This document shows, in pieces, positions 18,230-25,824 of a stretch of 64,000 bases of DNA. Within the stretch, counting starts at the first letter, position 1. Each line of letters starts with the position of its first letter. The stretch is from Haladaptatus paucihalophilus DX253 (GTDB taxonomy: Archaea > Halobacteriota > Halobacteria > Halobacteriales > Haladaptataceae). The position numbers and the translations under genes are program-made. Below the pieces are notes generated by a model. The model did not search any database and was not told where the DNA came from. It saw only the letters and a list, made by a program, of their open reading frames with translations. The stretch is from NCBI RefSeq assembly GCF_000376445.1, contig NZ_AQXI01000001.1:1830962-1894961 (forward strand), read 5' to 3'.

Positions 18230-19078
18230 ATGACTCGAACGCCGACACGCCGCCGCCTCCTCCACGCGGTCGGGGTCGCAGCGACGGCAACGCTCGCAGG
18301 TTGTTCGTCCACCGGTGACGACGAACCGACAGGGACAGAAACGACGACGGGAAGCGGGACGACGACGGGGGGTGGAACGACGACCGGAACGACGACCGCC
18401 GATGGGACGACCGACGCGGGGGAGACGACGACAGAAACGACAACTGGAGACGAGACGACGACCAACGAAACCACGACCGGAACCGCGCCGCCAGCGGACG
18501 GTGGCGACGTTCAGTTCGTGACCGAAGGCGGGGCGACTGTTCGCGGGACGCTGCTCGGCGACGGCGAGTGCGGCGTCGTCTTCGCACACGGAAAGGGATT
18601 CGACAGGAAGAGTTGGCTCCCCCAAGCGAAGCGACTCGCCGAGGACGGTCACACTTGCCTCCCCATCGACCTGAATCTGGACGGGGACGCAGCACCGGAG
18701 TACGTTCTCGCGGCGGTGCGCTACCTTCGTCGTCGGGTCGGCGTGGAAAGCGTCCTCCTCGTCGGTGCCGGTGCGGGCGCGAGCGCCGTCGTTCGCGCGA
18801 ACGCACAGGCGAAGTCGGGGACGGTGGACGGGACGCTCGTCGTCTCACCGGAAGCGGGCGTGGATTCCGCCGCCGAGATGCAGGGCTGGAAGCTGTTCGT
18901 CGTGAGTCGCGGCGACGAAAAGTCCGTGCAAACGACGAAGCGGATGCGCGACGCCGCTTCGAACCCCAAGCGATTGGAAACCGTCGATGGAAGCGCGCAC
19001 GGCCAACGCGTGTTCGAATCGAGCTCCGACGCGATGTGGTCGATGATGAACGGCCTGCTGCGGACGGTCTGCGGGTGA
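18230..19078 (+). CDS. alpha/beta-hydrolase-like lipoprotein, nucleophile Ser replaced by Gly
   Basis: A Tat-exported lipoprotein of 282 residues. RRR at 7-9 and lipobox LAGC (Cys25) are followed by about 60 residues of Thr/Gly-rich low-complexity linker, a likely O-glycosylated stalk. The remaining domain has alpha/beta-hydrolase features: the oxyanion-loop HG in VVFAHGKGFDRKSW, a nucleophile-elbow position reading G-A-G-A-G (179-183) where G-x-S-x-G is expected, and a His257 in GSAHGQRVF at the catalytic His position. Without the Ser it is probably not a classical esterase and may act as a binding protein. Substrate unknown; T-run terminator at 19099. Confidence 0.7.
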   Translation: MTRTPTRRRLLHAVGVAATATLAGCSSTGDDEPTGTETTTGSGTTTGGGTTTGTTTADGTTDAGETTTETTTGDETTTNETTTGTAPPADGGDVQFVTEGGATVRGTLLGDGECGVVFAHGKGFDRKSWLPQAKRLAEDGHTCLPIDLNLDGDAAPEYVLAAVRYLRRRVGVESVLLVGAGAGASAVVRANAQAKSGTVDGTLVVSPEAGVDSAAEMQGWKLFVVSRGDEKSVQTTKRMRDAASNPKRLETVDGSAHGQRVFESSSDAMWSMMNGLLRTVCG

Positions 19079-19098
19079 GGAAAGCGAGATTCGCACGC

Positions 19099-19103
19099 TT
19101 TTT
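19099..19103 (+). terminator. oligo-T after the lipoprotein gene
   Basis: A run of five T, 20 nt after the stop, is the kind of simple signal that terminates archaeal transcription; the next gene starts 30 nt later. Confidence 0.35.
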
Positions 19104-19132
19104 GAGGCTCGACGGGCAAAACGGTACAACGA

Positions 19133-20128
19133 ATGATTTCCAAGGGCTGTGAACAGTGTGCTGAAGGAGGGAAGATGGTTCTCTTCGTCTACGGCTACTG
19201 CGACCAGCGCGACTGTTTTTACTGCCCCCTCGGTGAGAACCGGAAGAACGTCACCGACGTGTACGCCAACGAGCGCCTCGTCGAGGACGACGAGGACGTG
19301 ATTACGGAGGCAAAGCGCATGAACGCGCTCGGCACGTCCATCACGGGTGGCGAACCGCAGGAGGCGATGAACAAGACCTGTCGGTACCTCTCGCTTCTCA
19401 AAGACGAGTTCGGCGAGGACCACCACACGCACCTCTACACCGGTATCACGGGCGGGCGGGAGAACATGCGACGACTGTCGGAGGCCGGGTTGGACGAGAT
19501 TCGCTTCCATCCGCCGTACGAACAGTGGGGAGAACTTCACGGGACCGAGTGGGAGGACATCCTCTACATCGCCCGCGAGGAAGGACTCACCCCCGCGTTC
19601 GAGATTCCGGGTATCCGCGCCGAAGAGGAGTTCCTCGACTTCCTCGACGAGGGCGCGGCGGAGTTCTGTAACATCAACGAGTTCGAGATGTCCCAGGGCA
19701 ACTACCGTCGGATGCAGGCCGAGGGATTCGAACTCCAAGAGGGTCACATGTCCGCCGTCGATGGGTCCAAGGAGGACATCCTCGACGTGATGGGTGACCA
19801 CCCGCGAACGTACTTCTGTACCTCGGTGTTCAAGGACGCCGCCCAGCACCGCAACCGCCTGAAGCGGATGGCCCGACAGATTCGCCGCGAGTTCGACGAC
19901 GTGACGGACGACGGTACCCTGATTTACGGGAAGACGTGGGCCGACGAGAAGCGGTTCGCCGAACTCGGCGTCCCCGAGGAGTTCTACACCGTCAAATCGA
20001 ACCACATCGAAGTCGCGTGGTGGCTGCTGGAGGAGATGATAGAGGAGGGCGACGTGGAGAAAGGCGAAATCGTCGAGCAGTATCCGACCTACGACGGGCA
20101 AGTGGTCGAGCGGACGCCGTTGGCCTGA
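19133..20128 (+). CDS. radical SAM protein with CX4CX2C cluster motif
   Basis: A cytoplasmic radical SAM-like enzyme of 331 residues. The N terminus has a CEQC pair and then YGYCDQRDCFYCPLG, where the usual CX3CX2C ligands are spaced CX4CX2C. SAM-binding features follow: TSITGGEPQEA (GGE motif), HLYTGITGGRENMRRLSEAGLDEIRFHPP and a TIM-barrel pattern. The C terminus is acidic and carries no extra cluster; the only late Cys are in EFCNINEFE and TYFCTSVF. It resembles the MoaA/NifB-like archaeal radical SAM proteins of unknown substrate. Length and conserved neighbours do not reveal the reaction. Confidence 0.85.
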   Translation: MISKGCEQCAEGGKMVLFVYGYCDQRDCFYCPLGENRKNVTDVYANERLVEDDEDVITEAKRMNALGTSITGGEPQEAMNKTCRYLSLLKDEFGEDHHTHLYTGITGGRENMRRLSEAGLDEIRFHPPYEQWGELHGTEWEDILYIAREEGLTPAFEIPGIRAEEEFLDFLDEGAAEFCNINEFEMSQGNYRRMQAEGFELQEGHMSAVDGSKEDILDVMGDHPRTYFCTSVFKDAAQHRNRLKRMARQIRREFDDVTDDGTLIYGKTWADEKRFAELGVPEEFYTVKSNHIEVAWWLLEEMIEEGDVEKGEIVEQYPTYDGQVVERTPLA

Positions 20129-20141
20129 GTTCCGCGAGCGA

Positions 20142-20157
20142 TTTTTGTAGCTATTTT
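20142..20157 (+). terminator. T-runs after the radical SAM gene
   Basis: TTTTT at 20142-20146 and TTTT at 20154-20157 follow the stop within 30 nt, consistent with an archaeal oligo-T terminator. Confidence 0.4.
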
Positions 20158-20234
20158 CGAGATACGCGACGGACACGAAGAACACGAGAGCAACGGTGGG
20201 TAACGCAACCACCGGAATCGACCGGTGACACAGC

Positions 20235-20513
20235 CGCTAGTCACTAGCGACTCTTCCGGAAAATCTCCGATTTTCCGGGCCGACGAACCCCTCGAAGGCG
20301 CGTCGAAGACGAGCGAACGCGAGTCTTCGGACGCGACGGGAGGGGGTGAGGAGGGTCTTCGTGAGCAGCGCGAACGAAGGCTCGGAAGTCGCAGCCCGCG
20401 AACGAAGTGAGCCGGAACGTCTTCCGGTGCTTTTGATCAACCTTTTCTCAGGGAGGTAGACCGAATCCGGCGCGGTTTGCACCGGATTCGGTTCCCGACC
20501 GCAAGAAAAGGTT
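20235..20513. repeat. cluster of perfect inverted repeats in a 423-nt gene-free gap
   Basis: The gap between the radical SAM gene and the TRAM gene holds four palindromes in a row: CGCTAGT-C-ACTAGCG (20235-20249), a 10-bp stem CCGGAAAATC with TCC loop (20256-20278), CCGGAA-CGTC-TTCCGG (20412-20427), and a nested structure with an outer 10-bp arm (20439-20448 with 20504-20513) and an inner 11-bp arm (20460-20470 with 20482-20492). The stretch between them, about 20280-20410, is open in the plus frame but reads as Ser/Arg-rich junk. It may be a degenerate non-coding mobile or REP-type element, or an RNA. Confidence 0.55.
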
Positions 20514-20551
20514 GCGGAAGTGTTTAGGCACGCGCCGCTATAGCCTGTAGC

Positions 20552-21007
20552 ATGCCGGACTGTCCACTCGCCGATGACTGCCCCAGTTTCGAAGAACGAA
20601 TCAACGGGATGGGATGTCATCACTACGGCGACCGCGGCGGCGCGGAATGGTGCAATCACTACAACCAACCGATCCGCGAGTTGAAGACCGCCCCGGTCCA
20701 GCCGGGCGAGGAAGTCGTCGTGGATATCGACGACATTCACGAAAGCGGCTCCGGCGTCGGTCGAACCGAAGACGGGTTCATCGTTCTCGTCGACGGGATT
20801 CTTCCCGACGCCCGCGCCAAGGTGAAGATCACGAACGTGAAGGGAAACCACGCGCTCGCGGACCCCATCGAACGGCTGCCAATGGAGCCGGAGGAAACGG
20901 ACAAAGGCGGCGAGGAAGCCGCGGACGGCGATGCCGAGACGAAAGACGACAGGAAAGCGGAACGGCGACAACACCTTGGAAGTCGAGACAACTTCTGGGG
21001 CGGATAA
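20552..21007 (+). CDS. TRAM-domain protein with Cys/His-rich N terminus
   Basis: A 151-residue cytoplasmic protein. Residues 50-110 form a TRAM domain (VVVDIDDIHESGSGVGRTEDGFIVLV...ARAKVKITNVKGNHALA), a small OB-like fold that binds RNA in tRNA- and rRNA-modifying enzymes. The first 37 residues hold Cys4, Cys10, Cys22, His23, His24, Cys34 and His36, a spacing fit for a metal site. The tail is acidic and low in complexity, ending NFWGG. Stand-alone archaeal TRAM proteins are thought to act as RNA chaperones. TTTAGG about 28 nt before the ATG supports a leaderless start. Confidence 0.85.
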   Translation: MPDCPLADDCPSFEERINGMGCHHYGDRGGAEWCNHYNQPIRELKTAPVQPGEEVVVDIDDIHESGSGVGRTEDGFIVLVDGILPDARAKVKITNVKGNHALADPIERLPMEPEETDKGGEEAADGDAETKDDRKAERRQHLGSRDNFWGG

Positions 21008-21070
21008 ACCAACGAGTGGACAGTCATTTGCGGGTAGGGGGCGTAAGCCGATATATGTCGGAGGTACGAA

Positions 21071-21547
21071 ATGAGTGAGCAACTGGACGTGAATGAGATT
21101 CTCCGACGGGCGGGATTCGACGCGGAGACGAGTGTTCTGACCCGACGACAAGCGGAAGTGCTCGCGCTCCGCGAGCGCGACACCGCACAGGCGGCCATCG
21201 CGGACCGGCTGGGTACCTCGCGGGCGAACGTGTCGAGCATCGAAGCCAGCGCTCGGGAGAACATCAGCAAGGCGCGCGAAACGGTGGCGTTCGCGGAGGC
21301 GCTCCGCGCGCCGGTTCGAATCGAAGTCGAATCCGACAGCGACCTCTACGACGTTCCGTCGCGGGTGTACGAAGCGTGCGACGAGGCGGGGGTAAAGGTG
21401 AACCACGCGGCTCCCGAACTCATGAAGCGAATCAGCGACGAGGCGGGCGAGGCGGTGAAAGGGCGGACGATTCGAACGGCCCTGCTCATCGGCGTGACGC
21501 ACGACGGCGAGGTAGCGGTCAGACGGCCGGGTCCCGAGGAGTTTTAG
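21071..21547 (+). CDS. Tfx family DNA-binding protein
   Basis: A 158-residue transcription regulator. Residues 20-65 hold a sigma-70 region 4/LuxR-like helix-turn-helix (VLTRRQAEVLALRERDTAQAAIADRLGTSRANVSSIEASARENI), and the C-terminal half is the Tfx domain (PVRIEVESDSDLYDVPSRVYEACDEAGVKVNHAAPELM). Methanothermobacter Tfx activates fmdECB; the target in haloarchaea is unknown, molybdenum or tungsten enzymes being the family precedent. A GGAGGT Shine-Dalgarno sits about 5 nt before the ATG. The SDR gene follows after 22 nt and may be co-transcribed. Confidence 0.88.
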   Translation: MSEQLDVNEILRRAGFDAETSVLTRRQAEVLALRERDTAQAAIADRLGTSRANVSSIEASARENISKARETVAFAEALRAPVRIEVESDSDLYDVPSRVYEACDEAGVKVNHAAPELMKRISDEAGEAVKGRTIRTALLIGVTHDGEVAVRRPGPEEF

Positions 21548-21569
21548 CGGTTCCCACGGATGCGAACGT

Positions 21570-22355
21570 ATGGACCTCGGACTGGAGGGTAATACGGCAC
21601 TGGTAACGGCGAGTTCGAGCGGCCTCGGCTTGGCGAGCGCGAAGGCGTTGGCGCGGGAAGGAGCCAACGTCGTCATCTGCGCGCGGAGCGAGGACGGACT
21701 GGCGAGCGCGGAGGAAGAAATCGCCGACCTCGGCGGCGGCGACGTGCTCGCGGTGCCGACGGACATCACCGACCCGGACGAAATCGAGGCGCTGGTCGAG
21801 GCGACCGTCGAGGAGTTCGGCGGACTCGACCACCTCGTCACCTCGGCGGGCGGGCCGCCGAGCGGGCCGTTTCTCGACACCTTAGAGCGCGATTGGTACG
21901 CCGCCTACGACCTGCTGGTGATGAGCGTGGTGTGGCTGACGAAACGGGCACATCCGCACCTCGTAGAAAGCGACGCGGGAACGGTCGTGAACATCACCTC
22001 GACGAGCGTTCGGGAGGCCATCGACGGACTCGTCCTCTCGAACGCGGTTCGGCGGGGCGTCATCGGGTTGATGCAGACGCAAGCCCGGGAGTTCGCGCCC
22101 GACGTCCGCGTCAATGCCGTGCTTCCGGGCGCGCACGAAACGCCGCGGATTCAGGACCTCGTGGAGGCCGCCCTCGAACGCGGCGAGTACGACAGCTACG
22201 AGGAAGGGTTGGCGGACTGGGCGAGCGACATCCCGATGGGTCGCGTGGGCGACCCGATGGAACTCGGAGACACCGTGGCGTTCCTCTCCAGCGAGCGGGC
22301 GAGTTTCGTGAACGGCGTCGCGCTTCCCATCGACGGCGGACGACTCCGAAGCTAA
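21570..22355 (+). CDS. short-chain dehydrogenase/reductase family protein without YxxxK
   Basis: A Rossmann-fold SDR of 261 residues. The cofactor loop reads TASSSGLGLASAKAL and the NAG-type motif SAGGPPSGPF; the C terminus ends VNGVALPIDGG as in FabG-like SDRs. The canonical Tyr-x-x-x-Lys is not present: the aligned position reads S157-N-A-V-R161. This is a known pattern for a sub-branch of FabG-like SDRs, and its members may bind rather than reduce, or use another residue. It overlaps the next gene by 1 nt (TAATG), so the two form a translational pair. Confidence 0.85.
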   Translation: MDLGLEGNTALVTASSSGLGLASAKALAREGANVVICARSEDGLASAEEEIADLGGGDVLAVPTDITDPDEIEALVEATVEEFGGLDHLVTSAGGPPSGPFLDTLERDWYAAYDLLVMSVVWLTKRAHPHLVESDAGTVVNITSTSVREAIDGLVLSNAVRRGVIGLMQTQAREFAPDVRVNAVLPGAHETPRIQDLVEAALERGEYDSYEEGLADWASDIPMGRVGDPMELGDTVAFLSSERASFVNGVALPIDGGRLRS

Positions 22356-23014
22356 TGACGGCGCAACAGAACACGGTGCTCTCGTGGAGCGGCGGCAAGG
22401 ACGCCGCCTACGCCCTGTTGGAACTGCCGCACGTCACCGAACTGCTCACGACGGTTTCGGAGAACGGCAGGAGCAGCATGCACGGCGTGCGCCGGGAGTT
22501 GTACGACGCGCAAGCCGAGGCGCTCGGGATTCCGATTCGATACGTCGAACTCCCGATGGAGTGTTCGAACGAGGAGTACGCCGCACGGATGGCGAGCGTG
22601 GTAGACGAGTACGAAGCGCGCGGAATCGAGCGCATCGCCTTCGCGGACCTCTATCTCGAAGATATCCGCGCGTATCGAAAAGAGCGACTGGCGGAAACGA
22701 CCATCGAGGGCTGTTGGCCGGTTTGGAATCCCGATACCGACGAGCAGATTCGGTCGTTCCTCGACGCCGGGTTCCGCGCGACGGTCGTTACGGTCGATGG
22801 CGGCACGCTCGACGCATCGTTTGCGGGACGGGAGTTGGACGAGGCGTTCCTCGCCGACCTTCCCGAAGAAGTCGACCCCTGCGGCGAAAACGGCGAGTTT
22901 CACACGTTCGTTTGGGACGGGCCGACGTTCGACTCGCCGCTCTCGGTCGACGTCGGCGAGACGGTTACCCGAGCGGTGGGTGACGGCGAGTTCCACTACT
23001 GCGATTTGTACTAA
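22355..23014 (+). CDS. ATP-pyrophosphatase, diphthine-ammonia ligase-like
   Basis: A 219-residue N-type ATP pyrophosphatase. The PP-loop is SWSGGKDAAYAL near residue 10, followed by LLTTVSENGRSSMHGVRRELYDAQAEALGIP and later FADLYLEDIRAYRKERL and PVWNPDT, all diagnostic of the DUF71/Dph6-like family, which amidates diphthine on elongation factor 2. Archaeal relatives may instead modify other substrates; the alternative is a general adenine-nucleotide alpha hydrolase. The start overlaps the SDR stop by one base. Its stop overlaps the convergent gene by 4 nt. Confidence 0.85.
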   Translation: MTAQQNTVLSWSGGKDAAYALLELPHVTELLTTVSENGRSSMHGVRRELYDAQAEALGIPIRYVELPMECSNEEYAARMASVVDEYEARGIERIAFADLYLEDIRAYRKERLAETTIEGCWPVWNPDTDEQIRSFLDAGFRATVVTVDGGTLDASFAGRELDEAFLADLPEEVDPCGENGEFHTFVWDGPTFDSPLSVDVGETVTRAVGDGEFHYCDLY

Positions 23015-23280
23015 GACTCGATTTCCTGCGCGATTTCCTTCGCTTCGTCACGGGCTTTCTCGGTGCCCGCTTGCTTTTCGATGAGGACGCTCTGGACTTC
23101 CCACTCGTCACTGCCGATTCGTTTGCCGGTTCGAACCTCTGCCCCGTTCGAAATGTCCCGTGCGATGTCGGCGGCCCAATCGGGGGTTCGAATCGTGTCG
23201 AAGACGTCCGGGTCGCGGAATCGAACGTGGATGTACTCGTCCGTCGTTTCGACGGACTTGACGCGTAGCGTGTCGGCCAT
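23011..23280 (-). CDS. conserved haloarchaeal hypothetical protein (89 aa)
   Basis: A small acidic protein beginning MADTLRVKSVETTDEYIHVRFRDPDVFDTIRTPDWAADIA and ending in a charged helix (EKARDEAKEIAQEIES). No motif of known function. I chose the start at 23280 over the longer frame (23328), because the upstream 16 residues are basic and unlike the rest. It converges with the Dph6-like gene, the two stops sharing CTAA at 23011-23014. Confidence 0.7.
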   Translation of the reverse strand: MADTLRVKSVETTDEYIHVRFRDPDVFDTIRTPDWAADIARDISNGAEVRTGKRIGSDEWEVQSVLIEKQAGTEKARDEAKEIAQEIES

Positions 23281-23324
23281 AGCGTGCCGGATTCGGGACG
23301 CGAATGCAGAAATCTGACGGCCGA

Positions 23325-24314
23325 TCAAAAACGGTCGTCGTCGCGCAGTTTCGTGACGACTTCGCGCACGCGCTGGGCCTCCGATTTCGGCACGACTAAC
23401 ACGCGGGCGTCGTAGGCCGCGACCACGAGGTCGTCAACGCCGACGAGGCTCACGTGTTTGTCTCCGGCCACGATATTCCCCGTGGCGTCGATGGTCAACG
23501 CGTCGCCGAGGACGACGTTCGTGGACGAATCGAACCGGTCGAACGCGTCCCACGAACCGAGGTCGTCCCACTCGAACGCGGCGGGAACGACGAAGGCGTC
23601 GTCGGTGCGCTCCATCACGGCGTAATCCACGCTCGTGGGAGATACGGCGTCGAATCCGGGGGCGGGGTCGCCGTCTTCGAGCGCGGAGACGAGGGGTTCG
23701 AGGGAGGAGTCGCGGGCGGCCCGGAGGAACGCGTCCGGCGTCCACGCGAACAGACCGGCATTCCAGTAGAAACCCTCATCGACGAAGCGTTCGGCGGTCG
23801 ATTTGTCGGGTTTCTCTCTGAACTGGGAAACGTCAAAATAGCTTCCGTAATCGTGTCCCGGTTCGATATATCCGTATCCTGTCGCGGGACGAGTTGGTTC
23901 GATTCCGACCGTTACGACCCCCTCCGTTTCGACTGCAGTTAACGCGGCACGGCGAGCGGTCGTCTCGAAGTCGCCCGTAATGTAGTGGTCGCTCGGCAAG
24001 CAGAGGAGCACGCAGTCGCCGACTTGCTCGCGGATTCGGTGCGTGGCGTAGACGAGCGCCGGACCGGTATCCTTCGGCTCGGGCTCGACGAGCACGCCTG
24101 CTTCGGGTGCGTGTTCGCGAACGAGGTCGGCGTGCGTCTCTGCGGTGCAGACGAAGATTTCGTCGGCAAAACCGGCGCGGTTCACGGTTTGGGAGAGCAA
24201 CGAATCGTCTCCGAGGAGGGACAAGAACTGTTTCGGTCGGTCGCTTCGACTCGCGGGATAGAGTCGGGTACCGGTACCCCCAGCCATAATCAGTGCGACG
24301 AGCGGGCGGTCCAT
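23325..24314 (-). CDS. mannose-1-phosphate guanylyltransferase-like nucleotidyltransferase
   Basis: Makes a GDP- (or other NDP-) sugar from the sugar 1-phosphate, probably for glycoprotein or glycolipid synthesis. The 329-residue protein has the pyrophosphorylase signature GGTGTRLYPASRSDRPKQFL near residue 12, LPSDHYI, GYGYIEPG, EKPDKSTAERF and FYWNAGLFAW, all typical of the ManC/mannose-1-phosphate guanylyltransferase group. The short C terminus lacks the isomerase domain of bifunctional forms. The stop is 44 nt from the neighbouring minus-strand gene, so co-transcription is possible. Confidence 0.88.
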   Translation of the reverse strand: MDRPLVALIMAGGTGTRLYPASRSDRPKQFLSLLGDDSLLSQTVNRAGFADEIFVCTAETHADLVREHAPEAGVLVEPEPKDTGPALVYATHRIREQVGDCVLLCLPSDHYITGDFETTARRAALTAVETEGVVTVGIEPTRPATGYGYIEPGHDYGSYFDVSQFREKPDKSTAERFVDEGFYWNAGLFAWTPDAFLRAARDSSLEPLVSALEDGDPAPGFDAVSPTSVDYAVMERTDDAFVVPAAFEWDDLGSWDAFDRFDSSTNVVLGDALTIDATGNIVAGDKHVSLVGVDDLVVAAYDARVLVVPKSEAQRVREVVTKLRDDDRF

Positions 24315-24394
24315 ATCCTGCGCAGGACCCTCCGGCGTTTAAATTCCTCTCATCGGAACGTCGGGGTCGAGTTCTCGTTCGTAAAAAAGCGTGT

Positions 24395-24997
24395 TTAGGC
24401 CGCGCCGCGGGGTTCCGTTTCCGGGGTCGTCCCCTCGCGGGCTTCGGTTCGGGTGCCCTGCGCCATGAACATCATCGACACGCCGCTGACGAGGAGGTTC
24501 ACGCCGAAGAGGAGGCCGACCGCCCAGACGGCGGTTGCGGGCCATCCGGCCCAGATCAGCCCCGCAATCACCAGCGCGAGAACGCCGCTCACGACGAGTG
24601 CGCCCCAGCCCCGGTTGCCGCGGGCCTGGAACCCCATGACGATTTCGAGGACGCCATCGACGACGAGGAACGCGACCAGCAGGATGGTCAGCGTCGTCAG
24701 TCCGATGACCGGGTTCGCCAGGAGCGAAATTCCGGCGATGGCGTAGATGACCGCGAGCAGTCCCTGCACGAAGAACCGCTTCCAGCCACCCGAGAAGGCG
24801 CGTGCGATGTGAACCAGCGCCCCGACGACCAGCAACGCTCCGAGTAGAATCGATAGCGAAACACCGGCCGCGAACGGCGCTAAGATGGCGAGTACGCCGA
24901 TTACGGCGATAATAGCCCCGGCCCCCATCGAAGCACGCCACGATTGTTCGGTGGTCTCCGATACCATTTCCGCACCGCTTTGTACTTCAGTGCTCAT
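24395..24997 (-). CDS. HdeD/DUF308 family membrane protein
   Basis: A 200-residue membrane protein with about six hydrophobic segments arranged as repeated pairs, matching the HdeD (DUF308) fold. In E. coli HdeD is linked to acid resistance, but the haloarchaeal proteins have no proven role. The N-terminal 25 residues are soluble. The upstream minus-strand region holds TTTATATGG near 25032-25040, about 35-40 nt before the ATG. A+T-rich DNA separates it from the next gene. Confidence 0.85.
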   Translation of the reverse strand: MSTEVQSGAEMVSETTEQSWRASMGAGAIIAVIGVLAILAPFAAGVSLSILLGALLVVGALVHIARAFSGGWKRFFVQGLLAVIYAIAGISLLANPVIGLTTLTILLVAFLVVDGVLEIVMGFQARGNRGWGALVVSGVLALVIAGLIWAGWPATAVWAVGLLFGVNLLVSGVSMMFMAQGTRTEAREGTTPETEPRGAA

Positions 24998-25138
24998 TTG
25001 AACTTCACCGAATACATATTCGATAGCTAACCATATAAATTGTGTTGGCTATTTGAAGGAAATTCCAAGCGTCAGACCTATTTCGCCTGATTGAAAGAGT
25101 TAGAAGCGTTTTACCCACCGAATCCGAATCCGTAGAAT

Positions 25139-25228
25139 ATGGCAGAACTTTTAATTATCTGGCAAATATCACATCTTTTCGGGTCCCGATTTCGACTTTT
25201 CCCCTGCTATCTGACCGTTTCAACGTAG
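25139..25228 (+). CDS. possible leaderless microprotein (29 aa)
   Basis: An ATG at 25139 opens a short frame MAELLIIWQISHLFGSRFRLFPCYLTVST before a stop at 25226. A TTTTACCC box-A-like element at 25109-25116 is placed about 27 nt upstream, the spacing seen for other leaderless genes here. The surrounding 24998-25283 gap is A+T-rich. The peptide is hydrophobic-basic rather than acidic, unlike typical haloarchaeal proteins, so this may equally be a non-coding transcript or chance. Confidence 0.2.
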   Translation: MAELLIIWQISHLFGSRFRLFPCYLTVST

Positions 25229-25283
25229 CCTTTGATTCCGAAATCGAACCGTCCGTTCAACGACCGTCGCATCATCGGTCGTC

Positions 25284-25595
25284 TCACCACGTCTCGATGG
25301 TCCCTTCGCGGATGTCTTCGACACATCCCTCGCACGCGGGATGGTCCGGGTCGAAACACTTCGGCCGTCCCTCCTGGTCTATCGGCGCTGCCCGACGGTC
25401 GACGTGCCTTCGGCAGACGATTTTGGCCCGGCCGTGTTCGTCCCGCGGCAAATCGGCGAGGACGGTATCGTGAGCGTTCCGGTACGCATCCTTCGCCTCC
25501 TCTATCTGGCGGTTCGCCGATTGACGGGTTTCGGCGTACTTCTTTCCCACCTTCCGGAGTTTGACGCGGAGGAAACGGTCGAGGCGGTCGTCCAT
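25284..25595 (-). CDS. conserved haloarchaeal protein with Cys/His motif (103 aa)
   Basis: A 103-residue soluble protein. The N-terminal half is a charged helix (DDRLDRFLRVKLRKVGKKYAETRQSANRQIEEAKDAYRNA); the C-terminal half holds KIVCRRHVDRR, then PKCFDPDHPACEGCVEDI, four Cys plus His residues that could form a zinc site. I chose the ATG at 25595 with a GGAGGT immediately upstream over an ORF start at 25700. It looks like a family limited to haloarchaea; function unknown. Confidence 0.7.
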   Translation of the reverse strand: MDDRLDRFLRVKLRKVGKKYAETRQSANRQIEEAKDAYRNAHDTVLADLPRDEHGRAKIVCRRHVDRRAAPIDQEGRPKCFDPDHPACEGCVEDIREGTIETW

Positions 25596-25824
25596 ACCTC
25601 CCTCTTGGTGGTGGGGGAATGAAAGGTTAACCCGATTCGGTGGAGCAAAACAACCGCCGAGAGGAAGACGGTGAGTTCGTGACGGTTGAAATCCCACCAA
25701 TAGCGCGTCTAGCGACCCGAACGAGCCGTTTTCACTTCCGCTCTGCTCCCACGTAACCTTTTATACTATTGCGAACCAACCACGGCATGTCTCCCATAGA
25801 AAACGAAGTGGAGACGGAGCAACC

